NCBI GenBank assembly: GCA_019801415.1
Contig: JAHVJD010000001.1
Coordinates: forward strand, 124,001-188,000
Direction: 5' to 3'
DNA: 64,000 nt
Source of the DNA: Nocardioides marinus
GTDB taxonomy: Bacteria > Pseudomonadota > Alphaproteobacteria > Rhodobacterales > Rhodobacteraceae
The notes beneath the pieces are model-generated. The model was not told the DNA's origin. It ran no database searches and saw nothing but the letters and a program-made list of their open reading frames with translations. The position numbers and the translations under genes are program-made. Shown here one piece after another: positions 24,970 to 34,015 of the stretch. How positions within the stretch are numbered: position 1 is the first letter of the stretch; each line of letters opens with the position of its first letter.

Positions 24970-25808
24970 CAGACTTCCTCCCCTTCGGGCAGTTTGGCGG
25001 CGGGCAGGCTGCGGGCATTGGCGAGCAGCGGCTCCAGCTTGGCCAACACAGCGTTCACCTGCGCCTTGTCGCTGGCCTGCGCCGCGCGCAACCCACTGAT
25101 TTCAGCCTCCATCGCGGAATTGATCAAAGACGCGTCAGCCACGCCCTGGGCATTGGCGTCGCGCAGCGCCGCATTGACGGCACGCAACTCGTCATTGGCC
25201 TGACGCAGCTGCTGATGTTCGGCGTCAAGTCGCACCAGGGCCGCGGACGGATCTTCGGGCTGCGCGCTGACGTCCGCAGGGTCCGATCCACCGGACGCCC
25301 CGGACTGGGCCTGTTGCAACTGGGCCGTCAGGGCCTCGTTCTGGGCGGCCAGTTCCGCCAGCTCAGCCTTCAACGCATCGCGTTCGCCGGCCGCGGTATT
25401 GGCCGCCACTTCCAGCTCGCGCTTCAGACGGGCAACTTCGGCCCGCAACGCTTCCTTTTCGGCCGGATCGCCAGCTTCATTGCGCAGCAACTGGACCTCG
25501 GCCCGCAACGCCTCCAGCTCACCCGCGTCACCGGGGCGACCACCACCGGCCTCCTTCAGGCGAGCGTTCAGGACGCGCACACGCTCGGTCAGCTGAGCAT
25601 TGGCCAGGCGCTCCTCGTCGAGTTCCTGCTCCAGCACCTTGCTGGCCTCACTCGCGGCGGCTGTTTCGGCCAGCCGCGCGGCTTCGGCCGCGGCTTCCGC
25701 AGCCTGCTGGCGGTCCGCCAGACGCGCCTCCTGCAACGAGGCAGCGCCATCGCTGATCCGCACCAGCGCAGCCTGGATGCGGCCTTGCAACTCTTCGATC
25801 TGGGTCAT
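24969..25808 (-). CDS. Coiled-coil protein coupled to zapA
   Basis: This 279-residue protein is almost entirely alanine-, glutamate- and glutamine-rich heptad sequence, for example about residues 50-180 (LEQELDEERLANAQLTERV, ALRAEVARLKRELEV). No membrane segment or signal peptide is seen. The frame is open to 25892, but ATG 25808 with GAGGAA upstream gives the family-like start MTQIEELQGRI. The stop overlaps the zapA start by one base. Position suggests a partner in Z-ring organisation, a role given to ZapB-like coiled coils elsewhere; this is inference. It is divergent from tkt. Confidence 0.82.
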   Translation of the reverse strand: MTQIEELQGRIQAALVRISDGAASLQEARLADRQQAAEAAAEAARLAETAAASEASKVLEQELDEERLANAQLTERVRVLNARLKEAGGGRPGDAGELEALRAEVQLLRNEAGDPAEKEALRAEVARLKRELEVAANTAAGERDALKAELAELAAQNEALTAQLQQAQSGASGGSDPADVSAQPEDPSAALVRLDAEHQQLRQANDELRAVNAALRDANAQGVADASLINSAMEAEISGLRAAQASDKAQVNAVLAKLEPLLANARSLPAAKLPEGEEV

Positions 25809-25987
25809 GCCTGCTTCCTCAGCCGTCCACATCTGTTCGATTTTACGCCGCCGCCTGCACGAATCGCGCCGGGCGCGGTTGACATGGGCCATGTTTCTCC
25901 AGTCTACGAATAAAACACCGCCCTTTGCGTTTCAACCACTTGCCACGACAACTTCGTGCGGCGCGGCGGACATATGCGCAACCCCGC

Positions 25988-26043
25988 TTGATCTTTGTGG
26001 CATCGCTGGTATTGAGCGCACCTAATGCCTGTTAACGCCAAAG
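25988..26043 (+). promoter_or_regulatory. tkt promoter region with LacI-type half-palindrome
   Basis: TTGATC (25988-25993) and TATTGA (26010-26015) are spaced 16 bases apart and could be a promoter. Just downstream, TGTTAACGCCAAAG (26030-26043) matches 10 of 14 positions of the LacI-type palindrome TGTTAGCGCTAACA. The same GTTAACGCCA occurs upstream of gap. Confidence 0.4.
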
Positions 26044-26053
26044 GACATACCAA

Positions 26054-28075
26054 GTGGACCTGACAGCCCTGCGCACCGCCAATCCAGACCATTGGAACAA
26101 GGCCGCCGCCATTCGCGCGCTGGCCCTCGACGCCGTCGCCGCCGCCAACTCCGGACATACCGGAATGCCGATCGGCATGGCAGATGTGGCCACGGTTCTG
26201 TTCGAAAAGCACCTTAAATTCGACGCATCCAACCCGAAGTGGCCGGATCGCGACCGGTTCATCCTGTCCGCGGGCCACGGTTCGATGCTGATCTATGCGC
26301 TGCTGTATCTTGTCGGTGACAAGCAGGTCACCCTGGAGCAGATCAAGAACTTCCGCCAATCCGGCGCGCTGACCGCCGGCCACCCGGAGAACTTCCTGCT
26401 GGACGCGGTCGAAGTCACCACCGGCCCGCTGGGCCAGGGCATCTCCAACGCCGTCGGCTTTGCCATGGCAGAGGAAATGCAGCGCGCGCATTACGGCAAG
26501 AAGGTCGTGGATCACCACACCTATGTGATCGCCGGTGACGGCTGCCTGATGGAAGGCATCAGCCAGGAGGCCATCGGCCTCGCAGGCCGCCACCAGCTGG
26601 GCAAGCTGATCGTGTTCTGGGACAACAACAACATCACCATCGACGGTACGGTCGAGCTGTCCGACCGCACCAACCAGGTGCAGCGCTTCAAGGCCTCGGG
26701 CTGGCAGGTGCTGGAAATCGACGGCCACGACCCCAAGGCCATCGACGAGGCGATCACCGCCGCGAAGAAGTCTAAGAAGCCGTCGATGATCGCCTGCAAG
26801 ACCCACATCGCCCTGGGCCACGCCGCGCAGGACACCTCCAAGGGCCACGGCGCGTTGACCGATCCCGATCAGCTGAAGGCCGCCAAGGACGCCTACGGCT
26901 GGACCGGCGGCCCGTTCGAAGTCCCGGCCGAGATCAAATCCCAATGGGAAGAGATCGGCGCGCGCGGCAAAACCGAGCGCGAAGCCTGGGAAGCCCGCTT
27001 TGCCGAGCTGTCGCAGCAAAAGCAGGACCGTTTCAACCGCGCCTACAACCTCGAGGCGCCGAAGAAGCTGTCCGCCACCATCAAGGCGCTGAAAAAGCAG
27101 ATCTCGGAAACCCAGCCCAAGGTTGCGACCCGCAAATCCTCGGAAATGGCGCTGGAAGTGATCAACCCGATCATGCCGGAAACCGTCGGCGGCTCGGCTG
27201 ACCTCACCGGCTCCAACAACACCAAGACCGGCGATCTGGGCGTCTTTGACACCGACAACCGCAAGGGCCGCTACGTCTACTGGGGCATCCGCGAGCACGG
27301 CATGGCCGCGGCGATGAACGGCATGGCGCTGCACGGCGGCATCCGCCCCTATGGCGGCACCTTCTTCTGCTTCACCGACTATGCCCGCCCGGCGATGCGC
27401 CTGGCGGCCCTGTCGAAGATCCCGACCGTGTTCGTGATGACCCACGACTCGATCGGTGTCGGCGAAGACGGCCCGACCCACCAGCCGGTCGAGCACCTGG
27501 CGATCTGCCGCGCCACCCCGAACACCTATGTGTTCCGCCCCGCGGATTCGGTTGAAACCGCCGAGGCCTGGGAGATCGCGCTGACCTCCAAGGAAACGCC
27601 GTCGGTGATGGCGCTGACCCGCCAGAACCTGCCCACCGTGCGCACCGAGCACAAGCTGACCAACCTGGTCGAAAAAGGCGCCTACGTGCTGGCCGAGGCC
27701 GAAAGCAAGCGCCAGGTGATCCTGATCGCCACCGGCTCCGAAGTGTCGGTCGCGCTGGAAGCCAAGGCCCAGCTCGAAGGCATGGGCATCGGCACCCGCG
27801 TGGTCTCCATGCCCTGCATGGAGCTGTTCGCCGAGCAGGACGAAGCCTACCGCCGCAAGGTGCTGCCCGCAGGCCCGATCCGCGTCGGCATCGAAGCCGC
27901 CGTGCGCGACGGCGGCTGGGACCGCTGGCTGCTGGGTGAGCGCGGCCAGGAGAAGAAAGCCGGTTTCGTCGGCATGGACCGCTTCGGCGCCTCCGCCCCG
28001 GCCGGTGAGCTGTTCGAGCGCTTCGGCATCACCGCCGAGGGCGCCGTGGCAAAGGTGAAAGAGCTGCTGGGCTGA
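26054..28075 (+). CDS. tkt: Transketolase
   Basis: Transketolase moves two-carbon units between sugar phosphates in the pentose phosphate pathway using thiamine diphosphate. The 673-residue protein begins at GTG 26054 with AGGA nine bases upstream. Characteristic motifs are [13 protein letters not shown] (about 32-44), the TPP/Mg motif GDGCLMEG to NNN (about 160-190), and the second TPP region [19 protein letters not shown] (about 411). A terminator follows. Tkt and gap are often close in this group; here they are separated by an accessory segment. Confidence 0.98.
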   Translation: MDLTALRTANPDHWNKAAAIRALALDAVAAANSGHTGMPIGMADVATVLFEKHLKFDASNPKWPDRDRFILSAGHGSMLIYALLYLVGDKQVTLEQIKNFRQSGALTAGHPENFLLDAVEVTTGPLGQGISNAVGFAMAEEMQRAHYGKKVVDHHTYVIAGDGCLMEGISQEAIGLAGRHQLGKLIVFWDNNNITIDGTVELSDRTNQVQRFKASGWQVLEIDGHDPKAIDEAITAAKKSKKPSMIACKTHIALGHAAQDTSKGHGALTDPDQLKAAKDAYGWTGGPFEVPAEIKSQWEEIGARGKTEREAWEARFAELSQQKQDRFNRAYNLEAPKKLSATIKALKKQISETQPKVATRKSSEMALEVINPIMPETVGGSADLTGSNNTKTGDLGVFDTDNRKGRYVYWGIREHGMAAAMNGMALHGGIRPYGGTFFCFTDYARPAMRLAALSKIPTVFVMTHDSIGVGEDGPTHQPVEHLAICRATPNTYVFRPADSVETAEAWEIALTSKETPSVMALTRQNLPTVRTEHKLTNLVEKGAYVLAEAESKRQVILIATGSEVSVALEAKAQLEGMGIGTRVVSMPCMELFAEQDEAYRRKVLPAGPIRVGIEAAVRDGGWDRWLLGERGQEKKAGFVGMDRFGASAPAGELFERFGITAEGAVAKVKELLG

Positions 28076-28094
28076 ACCTAGCTGGCAGATGATC

Positions 28095-28127
28095 AAAAAG
28101 GGCATCCAAACGGGTGCCCTTTTCATT
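28095..28127 (+). terminator. Intrinsic terminator of tkt
   Basis: Arms AAAAGGGCA and TGCCCTTTT (28096-28104 and 28115-28123) form a 9-bp stem 20 bases after the tkt stop, with the T-run inside and after the stem. Confidence 0.82.
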
Positions 28128-28243
28128 TAGAACGGCCATTTTTTGGGAAATAACCGCCGTCGACGTATCTATGAGGCGCGGCCTATTTTGGGTATTAAGA
28201 AAAGCAGTTGTTCAGACTAGACCACTAGCAGGCCAATTTATCG

Positions 28244-28537
28244 ATGCCCGAATTAGTTATTAAGAAGCTGGATAAGGAATTTCTCTTGAGATTGCTAACC
28301 GAGCAATCAGCGGGAGATGTTCAAGTCCCTGATCTAATCCACCGTTTTCACCCACGTTCAACAAGTCACCCCAATACTCTGTTCGCAAGTCTAAGCGAAG
28401 CAGAGCTTGAAATTATAGTCGATGCCCTCGGAGATGTTCTCGTTTCGTCAGGTCTGAATCAAAACGATGAGCCTAATGGTCTGGGGTATCGTATTGAATC
28501 TTACATAGACATTTTTTCGGAACCGATGCACTCATAG
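28244..28537 (+). CDS. Small hypothetical protein in AT-richer segment
   Basis: This 97-residue acidic, soluble protein has no recognised domain with certainty. The C-terminal part (DVLVSSGLNQNDEPNGLGYRIESYID) resembles short proteins often found as immunity or orphan genes near polymorphic toxins, but this is impressionistic. Base composition is clearly AT-richer than the flanking genes, which points to acquisition. No good ribosome site precedes ATG 28244. It stands alone between the tkt terminator and a truncated DUF808 copy. Confidence 0.55.
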   Translation: MPELVIKKLDKEFLLRLLTEQSAGDVQVPDLIHRFHPRSTSHPNTLFASLSEAELEIIVDALGDVLVSSGLNQNDEPNGLGYRIESYIDIFSEPMHS

Positions 28538-28579
28538 AGACATTCCGTTGAACTCAAGGTCGACAGAACGTTCACATCC

Positions 28580-28767
28580 TCAATGATCTGTCCTCTTCTC
28601 TCCAAACATCCCCAGAACCGGCCCCACAACCTTCGTCGCCAGCGGGATCAACAGCAGCCCCAGCGCCACGCCAAACACCCCGTCCATCGCCGCCTTGGCC
28701 GTCCACTCGGCAAAGCTTTCCCAGGCGGTAGGCACTGCATGTCCCACGGCATAAGCCCAGTCGTGTA
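28580..28767 (-). pseudogene. Truncated DUF808 gene, C-terminal 61 codons
   Basis: The minus strand encodes HDWAYAVGHAVPTAWESFAE and the rest of a C-terminus closely like the end of the intact DUF808 protein at 29286-30257 (HEWAYAVGHAVPAAWEGFAE there). The similarity ends exactly at the 38-bp palindrome at 28768. Only the last 61 codons plus stop remain, without a start. The frame has no internal stop. The difference from the intact copy suggests the remnant of a second, diverged paralogue and not a fresh duplication. Confidence 0.8.
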
Positions 28768-28805
28768 AGGCTTTAAGGGCACCCGATCGGGTGCCCTTAA
28801 AGCCT
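28768..28805. repeat. Perfect 38-bp palindrome
   Basis: Nineteen-base arms without any spacer read AGGCTTTAAGGGCACCCGA and its exact complement. The palindrome abuts the breakpoint of the DUF808 remnant and lies 36 bases beyond the stop of the Imm33-like gene. The inner GGGTGCCCTT resembles the tkt terminator arm. It has no T-run on either strand. It may act as a transcript end or mark a rearrangement. Confidence 0.8.
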
Positions 28806-28841
28806 CTTCGAATGACGGCATTGCTGAAGATGCTGCCGTTT

Positions 28842-29195
28842 CTAATCTATATCAAGCAAGTTAGCGTCTAGCCAAACATCCTCGTAAGCTCCGTCAGTTA
28901 AAAAGCGCCAGCCAGGCGGCAAGGACAGGAACTTTAAGGCTAAGGCGCATTTTAGTTCTAGGTGCGCCGTGTGAATGGGCATAAAGAAGTCGTCCTTCTG
29001 TGAAAGTTGCTCACCTCCCCAAATATACCAACCAGTTGTGCCGCTAAGTTCTGGGTGCCGCATACCATTAAGTGGAAGCTTACCATCCAAAGCAGTCTGA
29101 GAAATTCCAACTTTGTCACCAAGGTGGCATTCACAGACTTCCGCGCCAACTGCTTTGCAAACTTCAATTTGAGCCTGTCGTAGAACCGAATGCAC
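28842..29195 (-). CDS. Probable Imm33/DUF2185-type immunity protein
   Basis: This 117-residue cytoplasmic protein has the pattern KLPLNGMRHPELSGTTGWYI, then WGGEQLSQKDDFFMPIHTAHL, and ends LPPGWRFLTDGAYEDVWLD. I recall this layout from the Imm33 (DUF2185-like) immunity proteins that neutralise polymorphic toxins. The start is GTG 29195 after GAGGG; an in-frame TGA lies just upstream. Composition is AT-richer than the surroundings. No toxin gene is next to it, so it looks like an orphan immunity gene. The family assignment is from memory of the motif set. Confidence 0.6.
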   Translation of the reverse strand: MHSVLRQAQIEVCKAVGAEVCECHLGDKVGISQTALDGKLPLNGMRHPELSGTTGWYIWGGEQLSQKDDFFMPIHTAHLELKCALALKFLSLPPGWRFLTDGAYEDVWLDANLLDID

Positions 29196-29285
29196 CGGTG
29201 GATACCCTCAAATTTTTCAAACTTACTTGCTTGCTAAAGTCACAAGTAGCTCATAGCGGACATTTCCATCTGATAATACGCAATT

Positions 29286-30257
29286 TCAATGAGCCGTTTT
29301 GTTGCTCGCGAATTTCGCAATCGTCGGCATGATGACCTTGGTCGCCAGCGGGATCAGCACCAGCCCCAGCGCGAGGCCCAACACCCCGTCCATCGCCGCC
29401 TTGGCCACCCACTCGGCAAAGCCCTCCCAGGCTGCAGGCACCGCGTGGCCAACCGCATAGGCCCATTCGTGGATGTGGTGCCCCAGCCAGCCAAAGCCCA
29501 GCACCTCCAGCCCGTGGATGATGATCGAGCCGCCGACCCACAGCATTGCCGCGGTGCCGACCACTGACAGGATCTTCATCAGCACCGGCATGAACTTCAC
29601 CAGCCCGCGCCCCAGCCCGCGGCCCAGCCCGGTGCGGGCATTCTCGGCCAGATACAGGCCGACGTCATCCATCTTCACGATCAGCGCAACCGAGCCGTAA
29701 ACCGCCAGCGTGACGCCGATTGCGACCACCGCGAGCGTTGCCGCCTGCATCCAGACATTCGGCGCCTCGATCGCGGCCAGTGAAATGGTCATGATCTCGG
29801 CCGACAGGATGAAGTCGGTCTTGATCGCACCCTTGATCTTCTCTTCCTCAAGGTGGCCGGGGTCCTTCACGCTCATATCCTCGTCAATCGCGTGGCTGGC
29901 GTGGGGGAACAGCACGTGAAAGATCTTCTCCGCGCCCTCGAAGCACAGGTAGCAGCCGCCCAGCATCAGCAAGGGCGTGATCGCCCAGGGCGCAAAATTG
30001 GCCAGCAGCATCGCCACCGGCAAAAGCAGGATCAGCTTGTTGAACAGGGAGCCGCGGGTGATGCGCCAGATGATCGGCAGCTCGCGCGCAGGCGCGAAAC
30101 CTTGCAGGTACTTGGGCGTCACCGCGGCATCGTCGATGATCACGCCGGCGGTCTTGGCCCCTGCCTTGCCCGCGGCCGCCGCCACATCGTCGACCGAAGC
30201 AGCCGCAACCTTGGCAATCCCCGCAACATCATCCAGAAGCGCCAGCAATCCGCTCAT
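29286..30257 (-). CDS. DUF808 family inner-membrane protein
   Basis: This 323-residue protein matches the DUF808 (YedI-like) family of multi-helix membrane proteins of unknown function. It has the family start MSGLLALLDDVAGIAKVAA, the block DDAAVTPKYLQGF (about 42-54), and about six hydrophobic segments, e.g. LILLLPVAMLLANFAPWAI. The C-terminus is HEWAYAVGHAVPAAWEGFAE followed by a last helix. The frame opens at 30323, but ATG 30257 with GAGGGA upstream is the right start. A truncated relative lies 0.5 kb downstream. Confidence 0.9.
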   Translation of the reverse strand: MSGLLALLDDVAGIAKVAAASVDDVAAAAGKAGAKTAGVIIDDAAVTPKYLQGFAPARELPIIWRITRGSLFNKLILLLPVAMLLANFAPWAITPLLMLGGCYLCFEGAEKIFHVLFPHASHAIDEDMSVKDPGHLEEEKIKGAIKTDFILSAEIMTISLAAIEAPNVWMQAATLAVVAIGVTLAVYGSVALIVKMDDVGLYLAENARTGLGRGLGRGLVKFMPVLMKILSVVGTAAMLWVGGSIIIHGLEVLGFGWLGHHIHEWAYAVGHAVPAAWEGFAEWVAKAAMDGVLGLALGLVLIPLATKVIMPTIAKFASNKTAH

Positions 30258-30325
30258 GCCAAATCCCTCAAATCTCAGCCCGCAGTTGATCCGCAATCTG
30301 CCTGCTTCCGCGCCGCAGCACAAGC

Positions 30326-30412
30326 GTTAGCGCCACCGCCCGGCAAGCCGCGATTTTCGTTAACGCCACCGGCGCCAGCCGTTATCGCCAACATGCATTT
30401 TTTGCGCTAACA
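30326..30412 (+). promoter_or_regulatory. Array of LacI-type operator-like sites upstream of gap
   Basis: GTTAGCGCCA (30326), GTTAACGCCA (30359) and GTTATCGCCA (30381) repeat in direct orientation, and TTTTTGCGCTAACA (30399-30412) follows. The last matches 12 of 14 bases of TGTTAGCGCTAACA, a LacI-family palindrome like that reported for the carbon regulator CceR of Rhodobacter. The array ends 91 bases before the gap start. Confidence 0.5.
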
Positions 30413-30503
30413 GTTTCATATTGTGGCGCTTTTACCCCTTTAGACCACATAGGCAGCGGGCTATATGGCAGCCAAAGGTTTTTGCTCGCTTGGAGACACT
30501 CAG

Positions 30504-31505
<1,002 letters not shown>

Positions 31506-31530
31506 TCGCAGTCCAACAGCTTGAGATTTC

Positions 31531-31562
31531 ACGCCTGCTCAGGTTATCTGGGCAGGCGTTTT
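31531..31562 (+). terminator. Intrinsic terminator of gap
   Basis: ACGCCTGC and GCAGGCGT, with an inner CAG/CTG pairing, form a stem followed by TTTT, 25 bases after the gap stop. Confidence 0.75.
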
Positions 31563-31581
31563 CATTTGCGGCGGAGTTTTC

Positions 31582-31725
31582 ATGACCAACCGGATTGCCA
31601 TTGCCCTCGGCGTGCTCCTGACCCTCGCCGCAGTGGTCGACATCGCCCTGTTTGGAAACCAGCACATGGTTTTCCTCGGGAAAAAGCTGTTTGCCCTGAT
31701 CCACTGGCTCGCCTTCTGGCGCTGA
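31582..31725 (+). CDS. Small membrane protein (47 residues)
   Basis: A 47-codon frame starts at ATG 31582 with GGAG six bases upstream. The protein MTNRIAIALGVLLTLAAVVD continues with a short loop and the end FLGKKLFALIHWLAFWR. It has one N-terminal membrane helix and a second amphipathic helix. Small proteins of this form recur in Rhodobacterales, from memory. It is flanked by its own ribosome site and a terminator. The function is not known. Confidence 0.7.
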   Translation: MTNRIAIALGVLLTLAAVVDIALFGNQHMVFLGKKLFALIHWLAFWR

Positions 31726-31756
31726 GCCCGCAGGGTACGTCCCGCCCCCTGACTGC

Positions 31757-31789
31757 ACAAAGCCGGGCCCAATGAGCCCGGCTTTGTTT
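31757..31789. terminator. Bidirectional terminator between the small membrane protein and coaD
   Basis: AGCCGGGC and GCCCGGCT (31761-31768 and 31776-31783) form an 8-bp stem flanked by ACAAAG and CTTTGTTT, giving T-rich tails on both strands for the convergent genes. Confidence 0.75.
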
Positions 31790-31812
31790 CAGGTGCAATC
31801 CAAATCGTCAGT

Positions 31813-32313
31813 TCAGGCGGATTTTCCCAGCTGCTGCAACAGCTTCTCCCGCACAAGCGGGGTGACGAATTTGGACACATCGCCATCCAGCCGGGCGATT
31901 TCCTTCACCAGCTTGGACGCGATCGCCTGATGGCGCGCCTCGGCCATCAGAAACACCGTCTCAACCGAGCTGTCCAATGCCCGGTTCATGCCAACCATCT
32001 GGAATTCATATTCAAAATCGGCAACAGCCCGCAGGCCACGGACGATGATCTGCGCGCCAACGTCGCGGGCGCAGTCGATCAACAAGTTCTCGAAGGGATG
32101 TGCAACGATTTCGGTGCCGGTCTCTGCGCTCAGCTTGGCGCATTCGGCCTCGATCATCTCTACCCGCTCCTCGAGCGAGAACAGAGGCCCCTTGTCGCGG
32201 TTGATCGCAACGCCGATCACCAGTTTGTCCACCAGCGCACTGGCGCGGCGGATGATGTCGATATGCCCGAGCGTGATCGGGTCGAAAGTGCCGGGATACA
32301 GACCTACGCGCAT
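31813..32313 (-). CDS. coaD: Phosphopantetheine adenylyltransferase
   Basis: CoaD joins ATP and 4'-phosphopantetheine to dephospho-CoA, the penultimate step of coenzyme A synthesis. The 166-residue length is typical. The nucleotidyltransferase motif YPGTFDPITLGHIDII (about 6-21) with the HxGH-like TLGH, and VRGLRAVADFEYEFQM (about 91-106), are clear. The usual ISSSLVRE near the C-terminus reads IASKLVKE here, a mild variant. The gene stands alone, convergent with the small membrane protein gene. Confidence 0.97.
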   Translation of the reverse strand: MRVGLYPGTFDPITLGHIDIIRRASALVDKLVIGVAINRDKGPLFSLEERVEMIEAECAKLSAETGTEIVAHPFENLLIDCARDVGAQIIVRGLRAVADFEYEFQMVGMNRALDSSVETVFLMAEARHQAIASKLVKEIARLDGDVSKFVTPLVREKLLQQLGKSA

Positions 32314-32427
32314 CTGCGGCCTCCTGCCTAGTCAAATTTCGCACACGCAAACACGTTTGACCACGCGATTGCAAGAGCGCAGAAATACGGAATTTTTCGC
32401 TACGGCCTCCTCAGGCGGCAGCGGCCC

Positions 32428-32862
32428 TCAATGGCCCATGATCATGTCTTGGAGCGCGTCTTTTTCCATCGCCACTTCCGCCAGCTGCGCCTTGACCGCA
32501 TCGCCCAGCGTGACAATGCCGATCAACTTGCCATTCTCCACCACCGGCATGTGGCGAAAGCGACCATGGGTCATCTTGGTCAGGATCTCTTCGACGTTCT
32601 CATGGCTGGTGCAGGTGACCAGTTCGCGAGTCATGTAGTCGCGTACCGGCTTGTCGAGGCACCCCGAACCGCTGGCCGCCAGCTCCCGCACGATGTCCCG
32701 CTCCGACAGGATTCCTTCCGCGGTTTCCCCGTCGGCAGAGATCACGACAGAGCCGAATTTCTTTTCCGCCAGCAGCTTGGCAGCCTCGGCAACGGTGGCA
32801 TCCGGTTTGACGGTCACAACGCCGGTGGTGGCCTTGGACTTCAAGATGGCCTGAATGAGCAT
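32428..32862 (-). CDS. CBS-domain pair protein
   Basis: This 144-residue cytoplasmic protein consists of two CBS domains (about 8-65 and 75-135), which usually bind adenine nucleotides and sense energy state. Motifs seen are GSVVISADGETAEGILSERDIV and GRFRHMPVVENGKLIGIVTLGDAV. No catalytic domain is attached, so it is a stand-alone regulator. The start ATG 32862 is chosen for AGAGG upstream; the frame is open to 32910. It lies downstream of the LysR gene on the same strand; the target is unknown. Confidence 0.9.
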   Translation of the reverse strand: MLIQAILKSKATTGVVTVKPDATVAEAAKLLAEKKFGSVVISADGETAEGILSERDIVRELAASGSGCLDKPVRDYMTRELVTCTSHENVEEILTKMTHGRFRHMPVVENGKLIGIVTLGDAVKAQLAEVAMEKDALQDMIMGH

Positions 32863-32956
32863 TCTGCACCTCTTCGAAATTTTCTTGCGTGTAAACAAGG
32901 TTTGCCGCAATGCAGCTACAAGTCAAGGTGTCCGCGCGCTCGGCCATCTGCCCAGT

Positions 32957-33853
32957 TCAGGTCAGCGCCTCCAGCCGCGCAACTTCATCGCGAATCCCCC
33001 GCGACAGGGCTGCGGCAAAACGGTTCAGCCGCTCGCTACGCTGATCCCCCTGGTGCCGCACCAGGTGGAACCCCCGTGTCAGGCTTACCTTGTCGGTCAG
33101 GATTTTGCGCAGCATCCGATGCGATGGCAGGCTGAAGTCATGGGCGATACAGATTGCCGTACCCTCGGCCGCCATCTTGATCTGCACCGATACCGAATTG
33201 GACGCCAGGGCCACCCGCTCGACGCCGATGTCGTTCAGATAGTCGAGCTCCTTGTCGAAGATCATGTCGGGGATGTACCCGATCATCTTGTGCCCTTTCA
33301 GATCCTCCAGCGTCTGAATCGGCGGGTGGTTCTTCAGGTAGTGACGCGAGGCCACCAGGTGCAGCTTGTAATCACAGATCTTCTGGACCAGCAGCTTGCC
33401 CGCGGTCGGCGCGCTGACCGTCACCGCCATGTCCGCTTCGCGACGGCTGAGGTTGATGACTCGCGGCAGCGCGACGATCTGGATATCGAGGTCCGGGTTA
33501 TCCTCGGAGATCTGGGCGCAGACCTGCGGCAACAGGTAGTTGGCCGCCCCGTCCGGCGCCCCGATGCGGATCTGCCCCGACAAGGTATCGCTGGGGCCGG
33601 TGAGCGCCTCGGTGCCCGCGCGCATCGCCTGTTCCGCTGCTTCGGCATGGACCAGCAGCCGGTCGCCAGCGGCGCTCAGCGCATAGCCTTGCGGCGATTT
33701 CACGAACAAAGGCGTCTCCAGCGCAGCCTCGAACCGCGCCACCCGGCGCCCCACCGTGGCAGGGTCCATCTTCAATGTCCGCCCTGCCCCCGACAGGCTC
33801 GCCTCGCGGGCGACCGCCAAAAACACCTTCATATCATCCCATTGCGGGTCCAT
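32957..33853 (-). CDS. LysR-family regulator, probably of mmsA
   Basis: This 298-residue regulator has an N-terminal winged helix-turn-helix (MKVFLAVAREASLSGAGRTL, with recognition helix near DPATVGRRVARFEAAL) and an effector domain from about residue 90. It is divergent from mmsA, 162 bases apart, which is the classic position for a LysR activator or repressor of that gene. A possible binding site, TTGCGTTACTGCAA, lies in the shared region. The effector could be a valine-pathway intermediate; this is inference. Confidence 0.92.
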   Translation of the reverse strand: MDPQWDDMKVFLAVAREASLSGAGRTLKMDPATVGRRVARFEAALETPLFVKSPQGYALSAAGDRLLVHAEAAEQAMRAGTEALTGPSDTLSGQIRIGAPDGAANYLLPQVCAQISEDNPDLDIQIVALPRVINLSRREADMAVTVSAPTAGKLLVQKICDYKLHLVASRHYLKNHPPIQTLEDLKGHKMIGYIPDMIFDKELDYLNDIGVERVALASNSVSVQIKMAAEGTAICIAHDFSLPSHRMLRKILTDKVSLTRGFHLVRHQGDQRSERLNRFAAALSRGIRDEVARLEALT

Positions 33854-33922
33854 CGCGCCGGATCCTCCGTACAGGCTACCATTCGACCGCCGCTTTGCGG
33901 CGCTGTGACAGCTGTTAACCTA

Positions 33923-33936
33923 TTGCGTTACTGCAA
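33923..33936. promoter_or_regulatory. Possible LysR box before mmsA
   Basis: TTGC-GTTACT-GCAA is a short imperfectly informative inverted repeat that fits T-N11-A, midway between the divergent lysR and mmsA genes. Confidence 0.25.
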
Positions 33937-34015
33937 AGCCTCTTTGAAATCTTTCCCCTTTTGCGACGTTTTTTGCAAGCCTAGGATTGACCTCAAATGA
34001 ATAGAGGAGGATCCG

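Noticed and set aside
25904-28126. Minus-strand frame of 740 codons opposite tkt
   Set aside because: Antisense to transketolase; covers its terminator as well.
28768-28805. Palindrome as an insertion-sequence end or att site
   Set aside because: No transposase, second copy, target duplication or integrase gene is visible in the window.
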